From: Phenylobacterium sp.
Lineage (GTDB): Bacteria; Pseudomonadota; Alphaproteobacteria; Caulobacterales; Caulobacteraceae
Length of the DNA stretch: 64,000 nt
Direction: 5' to 3'
NCBI GenBank assembly: GCA_004799545.1
Contig: SSMU01000006.1
Location: 1-64,000, forward strand
This document shows, piece by piece, positions 24,727-34,429 of the stretch. A program made the position numbers and the translations under genes. Position 1 is the first letter of the stretch, and each line of letters starts with the position of its first letter. The notes below the pieces were generated by a model. The model ran no database searches. It saw nothing but the letters and a program-made list of their open reading frames with translations, and was not told the DNA's origin.

Positions 24727-26246
24727 TCCGCGGCGAACCGGAAGGGCGAGGCGCTCGGCAGGTCAGCGAGGCGGACGAAGGTGCGGACCGGCGCCTTCAG
24801 CTCCGGCGCGTCGGCGCGGAAGTGGCCGCCGCGGCTCTCGGTGCGGGCCAGCGCGCAGGTCGCGACCAGCCGCGCGGCGATCAGCGCCGGGGCCGCGCCA
24901 TGGGCCGCCTCCAGGGCGTCGATCTCGGTCAGCAGGCGGTTGAGGCCGGCCGCGTCGCGCACCACGCCGGCGTCGCGGCTCATGGCCAGGCGCAGGGCCT
25001 GCAACCCGGCGTCCGGTAGGTCCGGCGCGGGCTGGCCGTGCAGGACCGGGGTCCCGGGGTCAGTCTCTTCCGCCGCCGCGCGGCCGGCGCGGGTCCCGAA
25101 CACTGCGGCTTCCAGCAATGAGTTGGAGGCCAGCCGGTTCGCGCCGTGCACCCCGGTCGAGGCGCACTCGCCGGCGGCGTAGAGCCCGGCCAGCGTCGTG
25201 GCGCCGCGCTGGTCGGCGGCGATCCCGCCCATGTGGTAGTGGCAGGCTGGCGCCACGGGGATCGGCTGGACCCGCGGATCGACGCCGCCCGCCAGGCAGG
25301 CCGCGAACACCGCCGGGAAGTCCTCGGGGAAGGCCTGCCCCACCGCCGCCCGGGCGTCCAGGAAGGCCCCACGACCCGCCTCGCGCTCGGCGTGCAGGGC
25401 GCGGGCCACCACGTCGCGCGGGGCCAGCTCGGCGTCCGGATGGTAGCGGCCCATGAACCGCTGGCCGTCCGCGCCCACCAGCACCGCCCCTTCGCCGCGC
25501 AGCGCCTCGGTGGCGAGCGGCGCTGGGTCGCGGGCGATGTCGATGGCGGTCGGGTGGAACTGCACGAACTCCGGATCGCCGATCAGGGCGCCCGCCCGGG
25601 CCGCCAGGCCCAGGCCGTCGCCGGTCAGCTCGGCCGGGGTGGTGGTCACCGCATAGAGGCCGCCGATCCCGCCGGTCGCCAGCACCACCGCCGCGGCGGT
25701 GATCTCGATCGTCCGGCCCTTGGTCTCGGCGATCACGCCGCGCACCCGGCCGTTCGCATCCTGCAACAGGCCGCGCAGCCGATAGCCCACCCTCACCTGG
25801 ATGTGCGGCGCGGCGAGGGCGGCCACCGTCACCGCCTCCATGATCGCCCGGCCGGCCTGGTCGCCCTTCACCCGGGCGATGCGGGGCCGCGAGTGGGCCG
25901 CTTCCAGGCTCTGGGCGAAGCCGCCGCCCTCCAGCCGGTCGAACGGCGCGCCGAGCGCCGCCAGCGCCCGCACCGCCGCCGGGCCTTCCTCGGCCAGCAG
26001 GCGCGCCATGGCCGGGTCCACCAGGCCCGCGCCGGCCGCCACCGTATCCTGTGCGTGCAGGGCCGGCGCGTCGTCGGCGGAGAGCGCCGCGGCCATGCCG
26101 CCCTGCGCCCAGGCCGAGGAACAGCCGTGGTTGAGCGGTGCGCCGGTCAGCAGCAGCACCTTGCGCGGCGCGGCGGCCAGCGCGGCCGTAAGGCCCGCCA
26201 ACCCAGCGCCCACCACCAGCACGCCGTCGTGGCGCAGCCGCTCCAT
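24723..26246 (-). CDS. nadB: L-aspartate oxidase
   Basis: FAD enzyme that oxidises L-aspartate to iminoaspartate, first step of NAD synthesis. The 507-aa product has the FAD dinucleotide motif VLVVGAGLAGLTAALAA, then GCSSAWAQGGMAA, the substrate-binding GD..GR and FVQFHPTAI segments, CHYHMGGIAADQRG, and YAAGECASTGVHGANRLASN. The C-terminal helical domain keeps ARTESRGGHFR. It starts in a TGATG overlap with nadA, ensuring translational coupling. Confidence 0.96.
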   Translation of the reverse strand: MERLRHDGVLVVGAGLAGLTAALAAAPRKVLLLTGAPLNHGCSSAWAQGGMAAALSADDAPALHAQDTVAAGAGLVDPAMARLLAEEGPAAVRALAALGAPFDRLEGGGFAQSLEAAHSRPRIARVKGDQAGRAIMEAVTVAALAAPHIQVRVGYRLRGLLQDANGRVRGVIAETKGRTIEITAAAVVLATGGIGGLYAVTTTPAELTGDGLGLAARAGALIGDPEFVQFHPTAIDIARDPAPLATEALRGEGAVLVGADGQRFMGRYHPDAELAPRDVVARALHAEREAGRGAFLDARAAVGQAFPEDFPAVFAACLAGGVDPRVQPIPVAPACHYHMGGIAADQRGATTLAGLYAAGECASTGVHGANRLASNSLLEAAVFGTRAGRAAAEETDPGTPVLHGQPAPDLPDAGLQALRLAMSRDAGVVRDAAGLNRLLTEIDALEAAHGAAPALIAARLVATCALARTESRGGHFRADAPELKAPVRTFVRLADLPSASPFRFAAE

Positions 26247-27331
26247 CAGATCAGCTCCACGTCGACGTGGTGGCGCGCCTTGACCAGGTCGTAGCGGGCC
26301 GGCCGGGCCGGCGGCGGCAGGTCGACCATCCGCTGCACGGCGAGCCGGGCGCGCTCCGCGATGGCCGGGTCCACCGTCACCTCGTGGCGGCCGTGCAGCA
26401 GGGCCTCGTAGATGTTCTCCAGGGTGATCCGCTTCATGTGCGGGCAGAGGTTGCAGGGCCGCAAGAACTCGGTCTCGTGGGCGTCGGCGGCGACGTTGTC
26501 GGCCATCGAGCACTCGGTGATCAGCACGACGCGCTTGGGCTTGCGCGTGAGCACGTAGTCGTTCATCGCCGCCGTCGAGCCGGCGAAGTCGGAGACCGCC
26601 AGCACCTCGGCCGGGCATTCCGGGTGGGCCAGCACCTCGGCGTCCGGATAGGCCGCCTTGATCTCCAGGATATCCTCGGCGGTGAACCGCTCGTGCACCT
26701 CGCAGCGGCCTTTCCAGGCGATGATCTTGATGTCGGTCTGGCGGGCCACATTGCGGGCCAGGAACTCGTCGGGGATCAGGATCACCCGGTCGACGCCGAA
26801 CAGGCGGGCGGCTTCCTCCACCACCTGCACCGCGTTGGCGCTGGTGCAGCAGATGTCGGTCTCGGCCTTCACCTCGGCGGTGGTGTTGACGTAGGTGACC
26901 ACCGGCAGGCCCGGATAGCGCTGCTTGATCAGCCGCACGTCGGCGCCGGTGATCGAGGCGGCCAGCGAGCAGCCGGCCCTGAGGTCGGGGATCAGCACGG
27001 TCTTCTCAGGGCTCAGGACCTTCGAGGTCTCGGCCATGAAGTGGACGCCCGCCTGGACGATCACCGCCGCGTCGGACCTGGCCGCTTCCTTGGCCAGCCC
27101 CAGGCTGTCGCCGACATAGTCGCCGACCCCGTGGAAGATCTCCGGCGTCATGTAGTTGTGGGCCAGGATGACCGCGTTCTTCGCCCGCTTCAGCCGGTTG
27201 ATCTCGGCGATCAGCGGGGCCTGCGCCCGCCATTCCATCGGCGTGACGTGATGCTTCACCTTGTCCCACGCAGGCGCCGTGAGGCTCTCGACCTCGGGGG
27301 TGAAGGCGAACTGGAAACCGTCGGCGGCCAT
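26246..27331 (-). CDS. nadA: Quinolinate synthase A
   Basis: Condenses iminoaspartate with dihydroxyacetone phosphate to quinolinate using a [4Fe-4S] cluster. The 361-aa product has the three cluster-ligand regions: [20 protein letters not shown] and PCNLCPHMK. Other family blocks are [30 protein letters not shown], and [10 protein letters not shown]. The chosen ATG at 27331 has GAGG 5 nt upstream; an ATG 30 bp further up lies inside the operator and is disfavoured. It is first gene of nadABC, downstream of two palindromic operators. Confidence 0.96.
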   Translation of the reverse strand: MAADGFQFAFTPEVESLTAPAWDKVKHHVTPMEWRAQAPLIAEINRLKRAKNAVILAHNYMTPEIFHGVGDYVGDSLGLAKEAARSDAAVIVQAGVHFMAETSKVLSPEKTVLIPDLRAGCSLAASITGADVRLIKQRYPGLPVVTYVNTTAEVKAETDICCTSANAVQVVEEAARLFGVDRVILIPDEFLARNVARQTDIKIIAWKGRCEVHERFTAEDILEIKAAYPDAEVLAHPECPAEVLAVSDFAGSTAAMNDYVLTRKPKRVVLITECSMADNVAADAHETEFLRPCNLCPHMKRITLENIYEALLHGRHEVTVDPAIAERARLAVQRMVDLPPPARPARYDLVKARHHVDVELI

Positions 27332-27344
27332 CGGAACCTCATTT

Positions 27345-27361
27345 ATGCTCAAACTGAGCAT
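27345..27361 (-). promoter_or_regulatory. Palindromic operator 1 upstream of nadA
   Basis: ATGCTCA-AAC-TGAGCAT is a perfect 7-bp dyad with a 3-bp spacer, 14 bp from the nadA start. A second site with the same layout is at 27413. In alphaproteobacteria nadABC is reported to be repressed by NadQ-type regulators; I infer that kind of operator here. Confidence 0.6.
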
Positions 27362-27412
27362 TTCTCCGGCCTAAAAAGACGCCTCGAAGCGCTGGGCCTC
27401 GCGGCGCAGGTT

Positions 27413-27429
27413 ATGCTCAATCCGAGCAA
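27413..27429 (-). promoter_or_regulatory. Palindromic operator 2 upstream of nadA
   Basis: ATGCTCA-ATC-CGAGCAA matches operator 1 in the left half exactly and in five of seven right-half positions. The centres are 68 bp apart, close to 6.5 helical turns. The pair could allow cooperative repression of nadABC. Confidence 0.5.
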
Positions 27430-27627
27430 AACCGGGACAACACATATAACCCCGGAAGGTGTGGAGCAAGACCTAACCGCGAATTCACTGGTGGCGCTTG
27501 CCGCGATGGCGCCTAACCCCATATCGGGCGGCCACAGGACAGAGCAGGGGAGCTCCTTGTTTTCGCCCGGTTCTTGCGCGAAGTGCGCGGGCCGTCGGCA
27601 ACAGAGGACAGGGGCCGTCAACAACTC

Positions 27628-28722
27628 GTGAGCCCGATCCGTACCCTTCCGACCGCGTTCGCACGCATGGCGGCGGTGGCCGGCGCCCTCTTGGCGCTCG
27701 CCGCCTGCGGCCAGACGCGCCATGAGCCCACGCCCCAGGTCCGCCTGACGGCCGCGCGCCTGTCGGTCGCCCAGCTGCAGAAGCTGGCCGGCGGCGCCGA
27801 CCCGGCGAGCCTCGGCTTGCAGGCGCCTGGCCCGGTCAACGCCCTGCCGCCGGCCGAGAGCGTGCAGGCCCTCGGCGCCCAGGCCGAGGCGCTGAACGCC
27901 CAGCGCCCGTTCGCCGGCCTGCCCATCGAGCCCATGCGGCCCTTCGTCCTGAAGACCGACGCCGGCGATAAGGACCGCGCCGTCCACTGCCTGGCCCAAG
28001 CGATCTACTACGAGGCCGCCCGCGAGCCCCTGAAGGGCCAGGAGGCGGTGGCCCAGGTGGTGCTGAACCGCGTCCGCCACCCGGCCTATCCGAAGTCGGT
28101 CTGCGGGGTGGTCTACCAGGGCGCGTCGCTCGCGACCGGCTGCCAGTTCACCTTCACCTGCAACGGCGCCCTGCGCGGATCGCCGGAGCCGGCGCTGTGG
28201 TCGCGCGCCGTCACCGTCGCCAGGCAGGCGCTGTCCGGCTTCGTCGACAGGGACGTGGGCTCGGCCACCCACTATCACGCGGCCTATGTCGCGCCCTACT
28301 GGGCCCCGACCCTGGTCAAGATGACCCAGGTGGGCCAGCACATCTTCTATCGCTGGACGGGGACCTGGGGCGAGCCCCAGGCCTTCACCGGCCGCTACGA
28401 GGGCCGCGAGGCCCTGCTGACCGCGGCCGTGCTGCAAAGCATCCCCGAGGTGATCGCCCCGCCGGCCGAGGAGCACAAGGTGACGCTCACCACCGCCGAC
28501 GGCCAGGCGCGCACCTACAAGATCGTCAATCCGGGCGAGACCACCGGCGATCCGGCCGCCGACATCGGCGCCCTGCACGCCTCCCGCCGCGCGCCCACCC
28601 GCGACGAGGTCCAGGCGATCAACGCCAAGCTCGCCGCCCTGGAGAGCGGGATCAACGGCGGGGCCGCGGCGCGGACCATGGCCCAGGCGGCTACGCCGGC
28701 CGCGGAGGCGGGTCGGGACTAG
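27628..28722 (+). CDS. SleB-type cell wall hydrolase, lipoprotein form
   Basis: From the GTG at 27628 the product is 364 aa with a lipoprotein signal ([13 protein letters not shown], Cys27). A spacer of ~75 residues is followed by the SleB/hydrolase_2 domain: [54 protein letters not shown], and [20 protein letters not shown]. The catalytic glutamate sits in YYEAARE. A C-terminal extension of about 120 residues has no recognisable domain. It is a paralogue of the enzyme at 20316 but is anchored through lipid rather than a transmembrane helix. A shorter start at ATG 27667 is possible. It is divergent from nadA across the operator region. Confidence 0.87.
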   Translation: MSPIRTLPTAFARMAAVAGALLALAACGQTRHEPTPQVRLTAARLSVAQLQKLAGGADPASLGLQAPGPVNALPPAESVQALGAQAEALNAQRPFAGLPIEPMRPFVLKTDAGDKDRAVHCLAQAIYYEAAREPLKGQEAVAQVVLNRVRHPAYPKSVCGVVYQGASLATGCQFTFTCNGALRGSPEPALWSRAVTVARQALSGFVDRDVGSATHYHAAYVAPYWAPTLVKMTQVGQHIFYRWTGTWGEPQAFTGRYEGREALLTAAVLQSIPEVIAPPAEEHKVTLTTADGQARTYKIVNPGETTGDPAADIGALHASRRAPTRDEVQAINAKLAALESGINGGAAARTMAQAATPAAEAGRD

Positions 28723-29206
28723 AGGCCTCGAAGGCCGCCGGATAGGCCACCGTCATCGGCGTGGCGAAGACGTCCGGCAGCAGCGCCAGCCCCATGAAGG
28801 CCGGCATCCCCTGGAACGGCGCGGTCACCGACGCCGCCATCTCCGCCGAAAAGCCGAACCGCGGATAGTAGGCGGGGTCCCCCAGCACCAGCACGCCCAC
28901 CGCCCCGAACTGCGGCGCGCTCACAAGGCCTGCGCGGACCAGGGCGGAGCCCAATCCCGTCTTCTGCCGGTCCGGCCGCACGGCGAGCGGCGCCAGCGCC
29001 GCATAGAGGTCGTCGCGGTCGGCCCACAGGCGGCTGAACAGGATGTGGCCCTCGATCGTCCCGTCCGTCTCGGCCACCAGCTCGAACATCACGTCCTGGT
29101 CGGCGCGCAGCCGGGCCACTAGCTCCGCCTCGTCGTCACGGCCGAAAGCGGCGGCCACAACCTCGGCGATGGCGACATGGTCGGCGGGCTTGGCGTAGCG
29201 GATCAT
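28691..29206 (-). CDS. GNAT N-acetyltransferase (YhbS-like)
   Basis: The 171-aa product begins [20 protein letters not shown]. It has the acetyl-CoA binding strand/loop [20 protein letters not shown] (Q/R-x-x-G-x-G/A) followed by [15 protein letters not shown], the 'GDP.YY.RFGF' signature of the YhbS/Eis-like subgroup. The substrate is unknown. Its 3' end overlaps the convergent SleB gene by 32 bp. Confidence 0.88.
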   Translation of the reverse strand: MIRYAKPADHVAIAEVVAAAFGRDDEAELVARLRADQDVMFELVAETDGTIEGHILFSRLWADRDDLYAALAPLAVRPDRQKTGLGSALVRAGLVSAPQFGAVGVLVLGDPAYYPRFGFSAEMAASVTAPFQGMPAFMGLALLPDVFATPMTVAYPAAFEASSPDPPPRPA

Positions 29207-29228
29207 CCACCCAGCCTAGACGCACCCG

Positions 29229-29426
29229 TCAGCGGAAGGAACGTGGCTCCAGGGCGATGCGGGAGATCCCCTCGTCGTGCTGCTCGTTGCGGCGGGCCTC
29301 GAGCGCCAGCTTCCGCCAGCCCTCGGCGATGGTCTCATAGACCTTTCGCTCCGCCGGACTATCCGCACGCCCCGCCATCTTCAGGACCGTTTCGGCCTGC
29401 TGCATATATCGCTCGCTATCGCGCAT
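29229..29426 (-). CDS. Small conserved hypothetical protein
   Basis: From the ATG at 29426 the product is 65 aa: MRDSERYMQQAETVLKMAGR then ADSPAERKVYETIAEGWRKL. It is helical and charged with no membrane segment, resembling the short 'A..LL..A....D....R..YE..A..W..LA' proteins common in alphaproteobacteria. A TTG start 39 bp upstream is in frame but less likely. It follows trxB on the same strand after 69 bp and may share its transcript. Confidence 0.65.
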   Translation of the reverse strand: MRDSERYMQQAETVLKMAGRADSPAERKVYETIAEGWRKLALEARRNEQHDEGISRIALEPRSFR

Positions 29427-29495
29427 AGTCGTCCACGACCCCACAACCTCTGGGGGTGTGGTCAAGTTTCTTGGACGTGCAGCGATTTCTCGGGC

Positions 29496-30521
29496 CTACC
29501 AGACCCCGATCTTCTCCGCCTCGGCGTGGCTGATCGGGTGGTGCGCCGCCCGGTGATCCTCCTCGGCCAGGAAGCGCACCGCCTCCAGCGCGGCCATGCA
29601 GCCCATGCCGGCCGCGGTCACCGCCTGGCGGTAGACGTCGTCGGTGACGTCGCCCGCCGCATAGACCCCCTCGATCGCCGTCGAGGCGGTTCCGGCCTTG
29701 ATCTTCAGATAGCCCGCGGCGTCCATCTCCAGCTGCCCCTGGAAGAGCTGCGAGGCCGGGGCGTGGCCAATGGCGATGAACACCCCGTCGCAGGCGATCT
29801 CGCGGGTCTCGCCGGTCTTGACGTTCTTCAGCCGCACGCCGGTGACGCCCATCGGGTCCTGGGCGCCCAGCACCTCGTCTATGCCGTGGTCCCAGACCAC
29901 CTCGATCTTCGGATGGGCGAACAGCCGCTCCTGCAGGATCTTCTCGGCGCGGAACTCGTCGCGCCGGTGCACCACGGTGACCTTCGAGGCGAAGTTGGTG
30001 AGGAACAGGGCCTCCTCGACCGCGGTGTTGCCGCCGCCCACCACCACCACCTGCTTGCCGCGGTAGAAGAAGCCGTCGCAGGTGGCGCAGGCCGAGACGC
30101 CGAAGCCCTGGTAGCGCTGCTCCGAGGCCAGGCCCAGCCACTTGGCCTGGGCGCCCGTGGCGATGATCAGCGTCTCGGCGAGCCAGACCTGGCCGCTGTC
30201 GCAGGTCAGCCGGAACGGCCGCTTGGAGAGGTCCGCCTCGACCACGATATCGGTGACGATCTCCGTGCCCACGTGCTCGGCCTGGGCCTGCATCTGCTCC
30301 ATCAGCCAGGGGCCCTGGATCACCTCGGCGAAGCCCGGGTAGTTCTCCACGTCGGTGGTGATGGTCAGTTGGCCGCCGGGCTGGATGCCCTGGATCAGCA
30401 CGGGCTGCAGCAGGGCGCGCGCCGCATAGACGGCGGCGGTGTAGCCGGCGGGGCCGGAGCCCACGATCAGGCAGCGGACGGCCCGCAGTTCGGGGCCGGG
30501 GAGGGAACGATCTTCAGCCAT
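29496..30521 (-). CDS. trxB: Thioredoxin-disulfide reductase
   Basis: NADPH-dependent flavoenzyme that reduces thioredoxin. The 341-aa product has FAD motif IVGSGPAGYTAAVYAARA, the redox-active pair in SACATCDGFFYRGK, NADPH motif VVGGGNTAVEEALFL, and GVFIAIGHAPAS plus YAAGDVTDDVYRQAVTAAG near the C-terminus. It is about 20 residues longer than E. coli TrxB because of an N-terminal extension (AEDRSLPGPELRAVRC). It is divergent, 34 bp, from a small membrane-protein gene. Confidence 0.95.
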   Translation of the reverse strand: MAEDRSLPGPELRAVRCLIVGSGPAGYTAAVYAARALLQPVLIQGIQPGGQLTITTDVENYPGFAEVIQGPWLMEQMQAQAEHVGTEIVTDIVVEADLSKRPFRLTCDSGQVWLAETLIIATGAQAKWLGLASEQRYQGFGVSACATCDGFFYRGKQVVVVGGGNTAVEEALFLTNFASKVTVVHRRDEFRAEKILQERLFAHPKIEVVWDHGIDEVLGAQDPMGVTGVRLKNVKTGETREIACDGVFIAIGHAPASQLFQGQLEMDAAGYLKIKAGTASTAIEGVYAAGDVTDDVYRQAVTAAGMGCMAALEAVRFLAEEDHRAAHHPISHAEAEKIGVW

Positions 30522-30555
30522 CGGGGTAATGTAGGAGAGATTCTGGAGCCATCCT

Positions 30556-30756
30556 ATGGACGACCATCTGAAGACCTACGCCATCTGGGCCGGCCTGGGC
30601 GCCGCCCTCGGCGTCGGCGTGGCCGTGGGGCTCGGCCTGCGGGCCTTGGCCGCAGGGGCCGCGGTGGGTGTCGGCGCGGGGGCAGCCGTCGGCCTGGCCG
30701 GCACGCTGAAGCGCCGCCCGCCCGTGCTGCTGGAAATCCACGAAACCGCTCGCTGA
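30556..30756 (+). CDS. Small glycine-rich membrane protein
   Basis: The 66-aa product starts MDDHLKTYAIWAGLGAALGV and runs through a long Gly/Ala/Val hydrophobic stretch (two short helices or one hairpin). It ends with a basic tail LKRRPPVLLEIHETAR. It may be an inner-membrane peptide. No function is recognised. It is divergent from trxB and ends at a shared terminator. Confidence 0.6.
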   Translation: MDDHLKTYAIWAGLGAALGVGVAVGLGLRALAAGAAVGVGAGAAVGLAGTLKRRPPVLLEIHETAR

Positions 30757-30761
30757 CCGCG

Positions 30762-30780
30762 CGCCTGAGGCCCTCAGGCG
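30762..30780. terminator. Shared hairpin between convergent genes
   Basis: CGCCTGAG-GCC-CTCAGGCG is a perfect 8-bp stem with a 3-bp loop, located 5 bp before the end of greA and 5 bp after the small membrane-protein gene. It can serve both directions. Confidence 0.6.
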
Positions 30781-30784
30781 GTGG

Positions 30785-31258
30785 CTAGACCCACTCGACC
30801 TTGGTGATCTCGTAGGCCTTGGTGCCGCCCGGCGTGGTCACTTCGACCACGTCGCCGCTTTCCTTGCCGATCACGGCGCGGGCCAGGGGCGAGGTGATCG
30901 AGACGCGGCCCTGCTTCACGTCGGCCTCGTGCTCGCCGACGATCTGGTAGCGGGCCTCTTCCTCGGTGTCCTCGTCGATGATCGACACCGTGGCGCCGAA
31001 CTTGATCTGGGCGCCGGACAGGCGCGAGACGTCGATCACCTGGGCGCGGGCCATGCGGTCCTCGATCTCGGCGATCTGGCCTTCGATCCAGCCCTGCCGA
31101 TCCTTGGCGGCGTGATACTCGGCGTTCTCGGAGAGGTCGCCGTGCGCGCGCGCTTCCGAGATCGCAGCGATCACAGCCGGCCGCTCAGCGGTCTTCAAGC
31201 GCTTCAATTCGTCGTCGAGGGCCTTGTAGCCCTCGGCGGTCATCGGAACTTTTTCCAT
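30785..31258 (-). CDS. greA: Transcription elongation factor GreA
   Basis: Stimulates transcript cleavage by backtracked RNA polymerase. The 157-aa product begins [20 protein letters not shown] and has the coiled-coil tip [20 protein letters not shown] with the acidic residues needed for cleavage. The C-terminal FKBP-like domain follows, with [20 protein letters not shown] and [18 protein letters not shown]. The ATG at 31258 matches the family's usual N-terminus; upstream in-frame codons are not conserved. It is monocistronic. Confidence 0.95.
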   Translation of the reverse strand: MEKVPMTAEGYKALDDELKRLKTAERPAVIAAISEARAHGDLSENAEYHAAKDRQGWIEGQIAEIEDRMARAQVIDVSRLSGAQIKFGATVSIIDEDTEEEARYQIVGEHEADVKQGRVSITSPLARAVIGKESGDVVEVTTPGGTKAYEITKVEWV

Positions 31259-31459
31259 AAAGGTGAGGACTCGGATTCGCCTTGGAGAGATGACACAGCC
31301 GGGCCGCGGGCGCAGGCGTCCGGGGGCAACGAAGATAGAATTGTGCGCCGCAAAACTCAAGGGTTAGCCGAGCGCTGCTATCTATTGATCGTAGAATCCC
31401 GCCGATCCCCAGCGCTCAGGCCCTGGCCGGGCGGGACCGCAACTTGCTAAACGCCCCCC

Positions 31460-32416
31460 ATGTCCGAGCCCGCCCCCGTCCCCTTGAGCGCGCTCAGCCT
31501 GCCGGACCTGGTGCGGCTGGCGGCCCAGTTGCGCCAGGCGATGCGGGCCGAGCCCACCGAGCTCGTCTACCGCGAGATCCTGCGCCGCGAGCCTGGCGAC
31601 GCCGCCGTCCGCTGGGCGCTCGCCTGGCTGCTCCTGGCCCACGGCCGCTTCGAAGAGGCCTGGCCCTTCTACGAGGCGCGCACCGAGGTTCCGGCGACGC
31701 AGATCCGCCGGCCGGCCTTCAGCTTCCCCGAGTGGGGCGGCGAGCCGGTCGGCTCACTGTTGCTCTATCCGGAGCAGGGGCAGGGCGATCAGATCATGTT
31801 CGCCCGCTACGCGACCCTGCTGAAGGCCCGGGGCGTGCAGGTGACCTTGATCGCGCCGCCGGCGCTGGTCCGGCTGTTCGAGACCCTGGGCGTGGAGGTG
31901 GTGGCCGGCGCCGAGGGCCTCGCCGTGCCACGCCGCGACGCCTGGTCCCTGGTGGGCTCCCTGCCGCGCTGGCTGGGGGTCCAGGCCGCCGAAGCCTATC
32001 TGCCGGGCGCGACACAGTGCGGGCCGGGCGGGCAGGGGACCGGCGTGGTCAGCCGCGGCGCGGCGGCCTACGCCCGTGACCTCCAGCGCTCGCTGCCGCC
32101 CGAATTCGCCGCCGAGCTGATGGCCCTGCCGGGCGCGGTCAGCCTGGCGCCGGAGGACACCGGGGCGAAGGACTTCGAGGACACCCGCCGGATCATCGCC
32201 GGCCTCGAGCGGGTGATCACCGTCGACACCGCCGTCGCCCACCTGGCCGGGGCCATGGGCAAGCCCACCTGGGTGCTGGTCGCCCACGATCCCGACTGGC
32301 GCTGGGGCTGGGCGGGCGAGACCAGCGTCTGGTACCCCAGCGTGCGCCTGTTCCGGCAAGCCACGCCGGGCGACTGGGCGCCGGTCCTGCGGGCGGTGCG
32401 TGACGCGCTGGCCTAG
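31460..32416 (+). CDS. TPR-type protein with GT9-like C-terminal domain
   Basis: The 318-aa product has an N-terminal helical repeat region ([40 protein letters not shown]) followed by a Rossmann-like glycosyltransferase-B half. That half contains [33 protein letters not shown], and [20 protein letters not shown]. The last block, then DWRWGW and [10 protein letters not shown], is typical of TPR proteins related to heptosyltransferases (GT9) and found in glycan or flagellin modification loci. Whether it is active is not known. Its end overlaps the convergent P-loop gene by 4 bp. Confidence 0.75.
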   Translation: MSEPAPVPLSALSLPDLVRLAAQLRQAMRAEPTELVYREILRREPGDAAVRWALAWLLLAHGRFEEAWPFYEARTEVPATQIRRPAFSFPEWGGEPVGSLLLYPEQGQGDQIMFARYATLLKARGVQVTLIAPPALVRLFETLGVEVVAGAEGLAVPRRDAWSLVGSLPRWLGVQAAEAYLPGATQCGPGGQGTGVVSRGAAAYARDLQRSLPPEFAAELMALPGAVSLAPEDTGAKDFEDTRRIIAGLERVITVDTAVAHLAGAMGKPTWVLVAHDPDWRWGWAGETSVWYPSVRLFRQATPGDWAPVLRAVRDALA

Positions 32417-32913
32417 GCGCTGGCGCTGACCACCGCGCCCTCCAGCTCGGCCGGTTCGGGCGCCTCGTAGACGCCCTCGATGAAGTCGAACAGGTCCGGG
32501 GTGACCTCGATGGCGAAGCTCTCGCCGCGCACCGTGTTGCGCCCCGCCACCCGTGCCCGGCGGACCTCTTGCGGCGCGTCGACGAAATGCCAGCGCAGGG
32601 TCAGGCCCGCGCCCTCGGCGATCGCCGCCACCCGCCCGCGGTCGGCCTTGCGCATCAGGCCGATGTCCAGGATCACCGGGGCGCCGGCGGCGAGCACCCC
32701 CGCGGCGCTCGACCAGATCTGCGCCTCGCAGCGGCCGACCCGCTCCAGCATCCAGTCGTAGTTCAGCGGCTCGGGCATGTCCGGCCCGAACAGCCGCGCC
32801 ATCCAGTCGTCGAGGATGAAGGCCACCGCCCCCTCGTTGCGGGCGAAGGCGTGGGCGTAGGTGGTCTTCCCCGCGCCGCAGGGGCCGAAGATCACGTTCA
32901 GGACGGCGGTCAT
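32413..32913 (-). CDS. P-loop ATPase/kinase-like protein
   Basis: The 166-aa product has Walker [17 protein letters not shown] at the N-terminus, [20 protein letters not shown], a lid-like [16 protein letters not shown], and [13 protein letters not shown]. This is the architecture of small AAA_33-type kinases that phosphorylate diverse small molecules or tRNA; the substrate is unknown. It lies 10 bp downstream of an SDR gene on the same strand and is likely co-transcribed. Confidence 0.8.
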   Translation of the reverse strand: MTAVLNVIFGPCGAGKTTYAHAFARNEGAVAFILDDWMARLFGPDMPEPLNYDWMLERVGRCEAQIWSSAAGVLAAGAPVILDIGLMRKADRGRVAAIAEGAGLTLRWHFVDAPQEVRRARVAGRNTVRGESFAIEVTPDLFDFIEGVYEAPEPAELEGAVVSASA

Positions 32914-32923
32914 GGCCGCGCCT

Positions 32924-33703
32924 CTAGCGGACGCTGAGGCCTCCGTCGATCACCAGTTCGGCGCCGGTGACATAGCGGCTCTCGTCGGAGGCCAGCCAAA
33001 GGACGCCGTTGGCGATGTCCTCGGGGAAGCCCTTCACGCCCAGCGGCACCGCCATCTGCGAGAGGGCGTCCAGGTCCGGCGGGGTGTTGGTTCCGGCCTG
33101 CGGCATGACCGTCAGCCAGATCGGCGTCTCGATGATCCCCGGATGCACCGAGTTCACCCGGATACCGTCCTTGGCGGCGCCGCACTCCATGGCCACCGCC
33201 TTGGTGAAGAGGCGAACCGCCCCCTTTGTGGCGCAGTAGCCCGCCAGGTTCGGTGAGCCCTTCAGGCCGGCCACCGAGCTCATGTTGACGATGCTGCCAC
33301 CGCCGCCCTGGCGCATCAGCGGGATGCCGTGCTTGCAGCCCAGGAACACGCCGTCGACGTTGACCGCGGTCTGCCGGCGGAAGTCGGCGAGCGGCATGTC
33401 CAACACCGAGGCCGAGAGCCCGATGCCGGCGTTGTTGACCAGGATATCCAGCCGGCCGTGCTGCTTGCGGACCTCGGCCATGACCACCAGCCAGGCGTCC
33501 TCGTCGGTGACGTCGTGGTGCAGGTAGCTGGCCTTGCCGCCGGCGCCCGCGATCGCCTGGACGACCTCCTCGCCCTTGTGGTCCTGCAGGTCGGTGATCA
33601 CCACCGCCGCGCCCTCCGCCGCCAGCCGCTCGGCGCAGCCTCGGCCGATGCCGCTCGCCCCGCCCGTGACCAGCGCGACCTTGCCCTCAACACGTGCCGA
33701 CAT
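32924..33703 (-). CDS. Short-chain dehydrogenase/reductase
   Basis: NAD(P)-dependent oxidoreductase of the classical SDR family. The 259-aa product has cofactor motif VTGGASGIGRGCAERLA, D in ITDLQDHKG suggesting NAD(H) preference, NNAGIG, catalytic SSVAGLKGSPNLAGYCATKG (Ser, Tyr-x-x-x-Lys) and HPGIIETPIW, ending ELVIDGGLSVR. The substrate could be a 3-hydroxysteroid-like or other secondary alcohol; sequence alone does not decide. It is first in a two-gene unit with the P-loop gene. Confidence 0.9.
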   Translation of the reverse strand: MSARVEGKVALVTGGASGIGRGCAERLAAEGAAVVITDLQDHKGEEVVQAIAGAGGKASYLHHDVTDEDAWLVVMAEVRKQHGRLDILVNNAGIGLSASVLDMPLADFRRQTAVNVDGVFLGCKHGIPLMRQGGGGSIVNMSSVAGLKGSPNLAGYCATKGAVRLFTKAVAMECGAAKDGIRVNSVHPGIIETPIWLTVMPQAGTNTPPDLDALSQMAVPLGVKGFPEDIANGVLWLASDESRYVTGAELVIDGGLSVR

Positions 33704-33994
33704 CCCGGCGTCCTCCCGTTTTCACGAGGCCTAGCGCAGGGCAGGGCCGCTCGCCAGGGCGACCCGACGTCAGCCGGCCACGGAAGGTCGGATTGGGGCG
33801 CGCAGGAACCTGGTCCACGAGGCCATGGCCCGTTGGGAGGTGCGGAAAGAGCCGCAAGATCAACCGCCGCCCGCGCCGACGTGCGGCGGGGTGGTCGGCG
33901 AGGAGGTCAAGATCGGCTAAGCGCGGTCAGCGACCGCGCGCTCGCCCATCCCTCTCGGTCGCCCGGCCTTGAGCTGGCCGGGGTCGCCCAAGCG

Positions 33995-34165
33995 TCAGCG
34001 CATCCAGCTCGGCGTGCCGGAGCCGGTGCTCACGACGCCATAGATCAGGCCGACCGCCAATATGGCGACGGCGACGACCATGGCGATCTGGATGTAGCCT
34101 TCGAAACGCTTGGCGATGTCACGATTACGACGGTGATGAACTTCACCGGGTTGTTCGGTAGGCAT
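33995..34165 (-). CDS. Small single-pass membrane protein
   Basis: The 56-aa product starts MPTEQPGEVHHRRNRDIAKR (basic cytoplasmic segment), followed by one hydrophobic helix IAMVVAVAILAVGLIYGVVS and a short tail ending PSWMR. GAGGA lies upstream of the ATG at 34165; earlier in-frame codons lack support. No function known. The flanking stretches (33704-33994 and 34166-34429) show nothing else I can identify. Confidence 0.6.
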   Translation of the reverse strand: MPTEQPGEVHHRRNRDIAKRFEGYIQIAMVVAVAILAVGLIYGVVSTGSGTPSWMR

Positions 34166-34429
34166 ACAGGCGTTCCTCGCAATCCTACACAGAGGACTCT
34201 TGGGGTCCCCCACCGAACTGCGACAGGCGCCGCTAGGGACGCCGTTCCGGCCGCTCTTTCATCAGGGCCGCCGGAGCACGCCCTTATCGCCGCCTGTGTC
34301 AGTCAGGCGATAGGCGGATGGTGCGCTCCCGAAGAACGTCGGTCAATCAATTGGTTGGGTGCGGCGGCGTTCTCGCAGCCGGTGCGGCTTCGCGGCCATG
34401 GGGGCTTCAGATTTCGTTAACTTACAACG

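Noticed and set aside
33704..33994. Possible tRNA or small RNA in the gap before the small membrane-protein gene
   Set aside because: No cloverleaf, promoter or terminator could be drawn, and no TTC-arm motif is visible in the gap.
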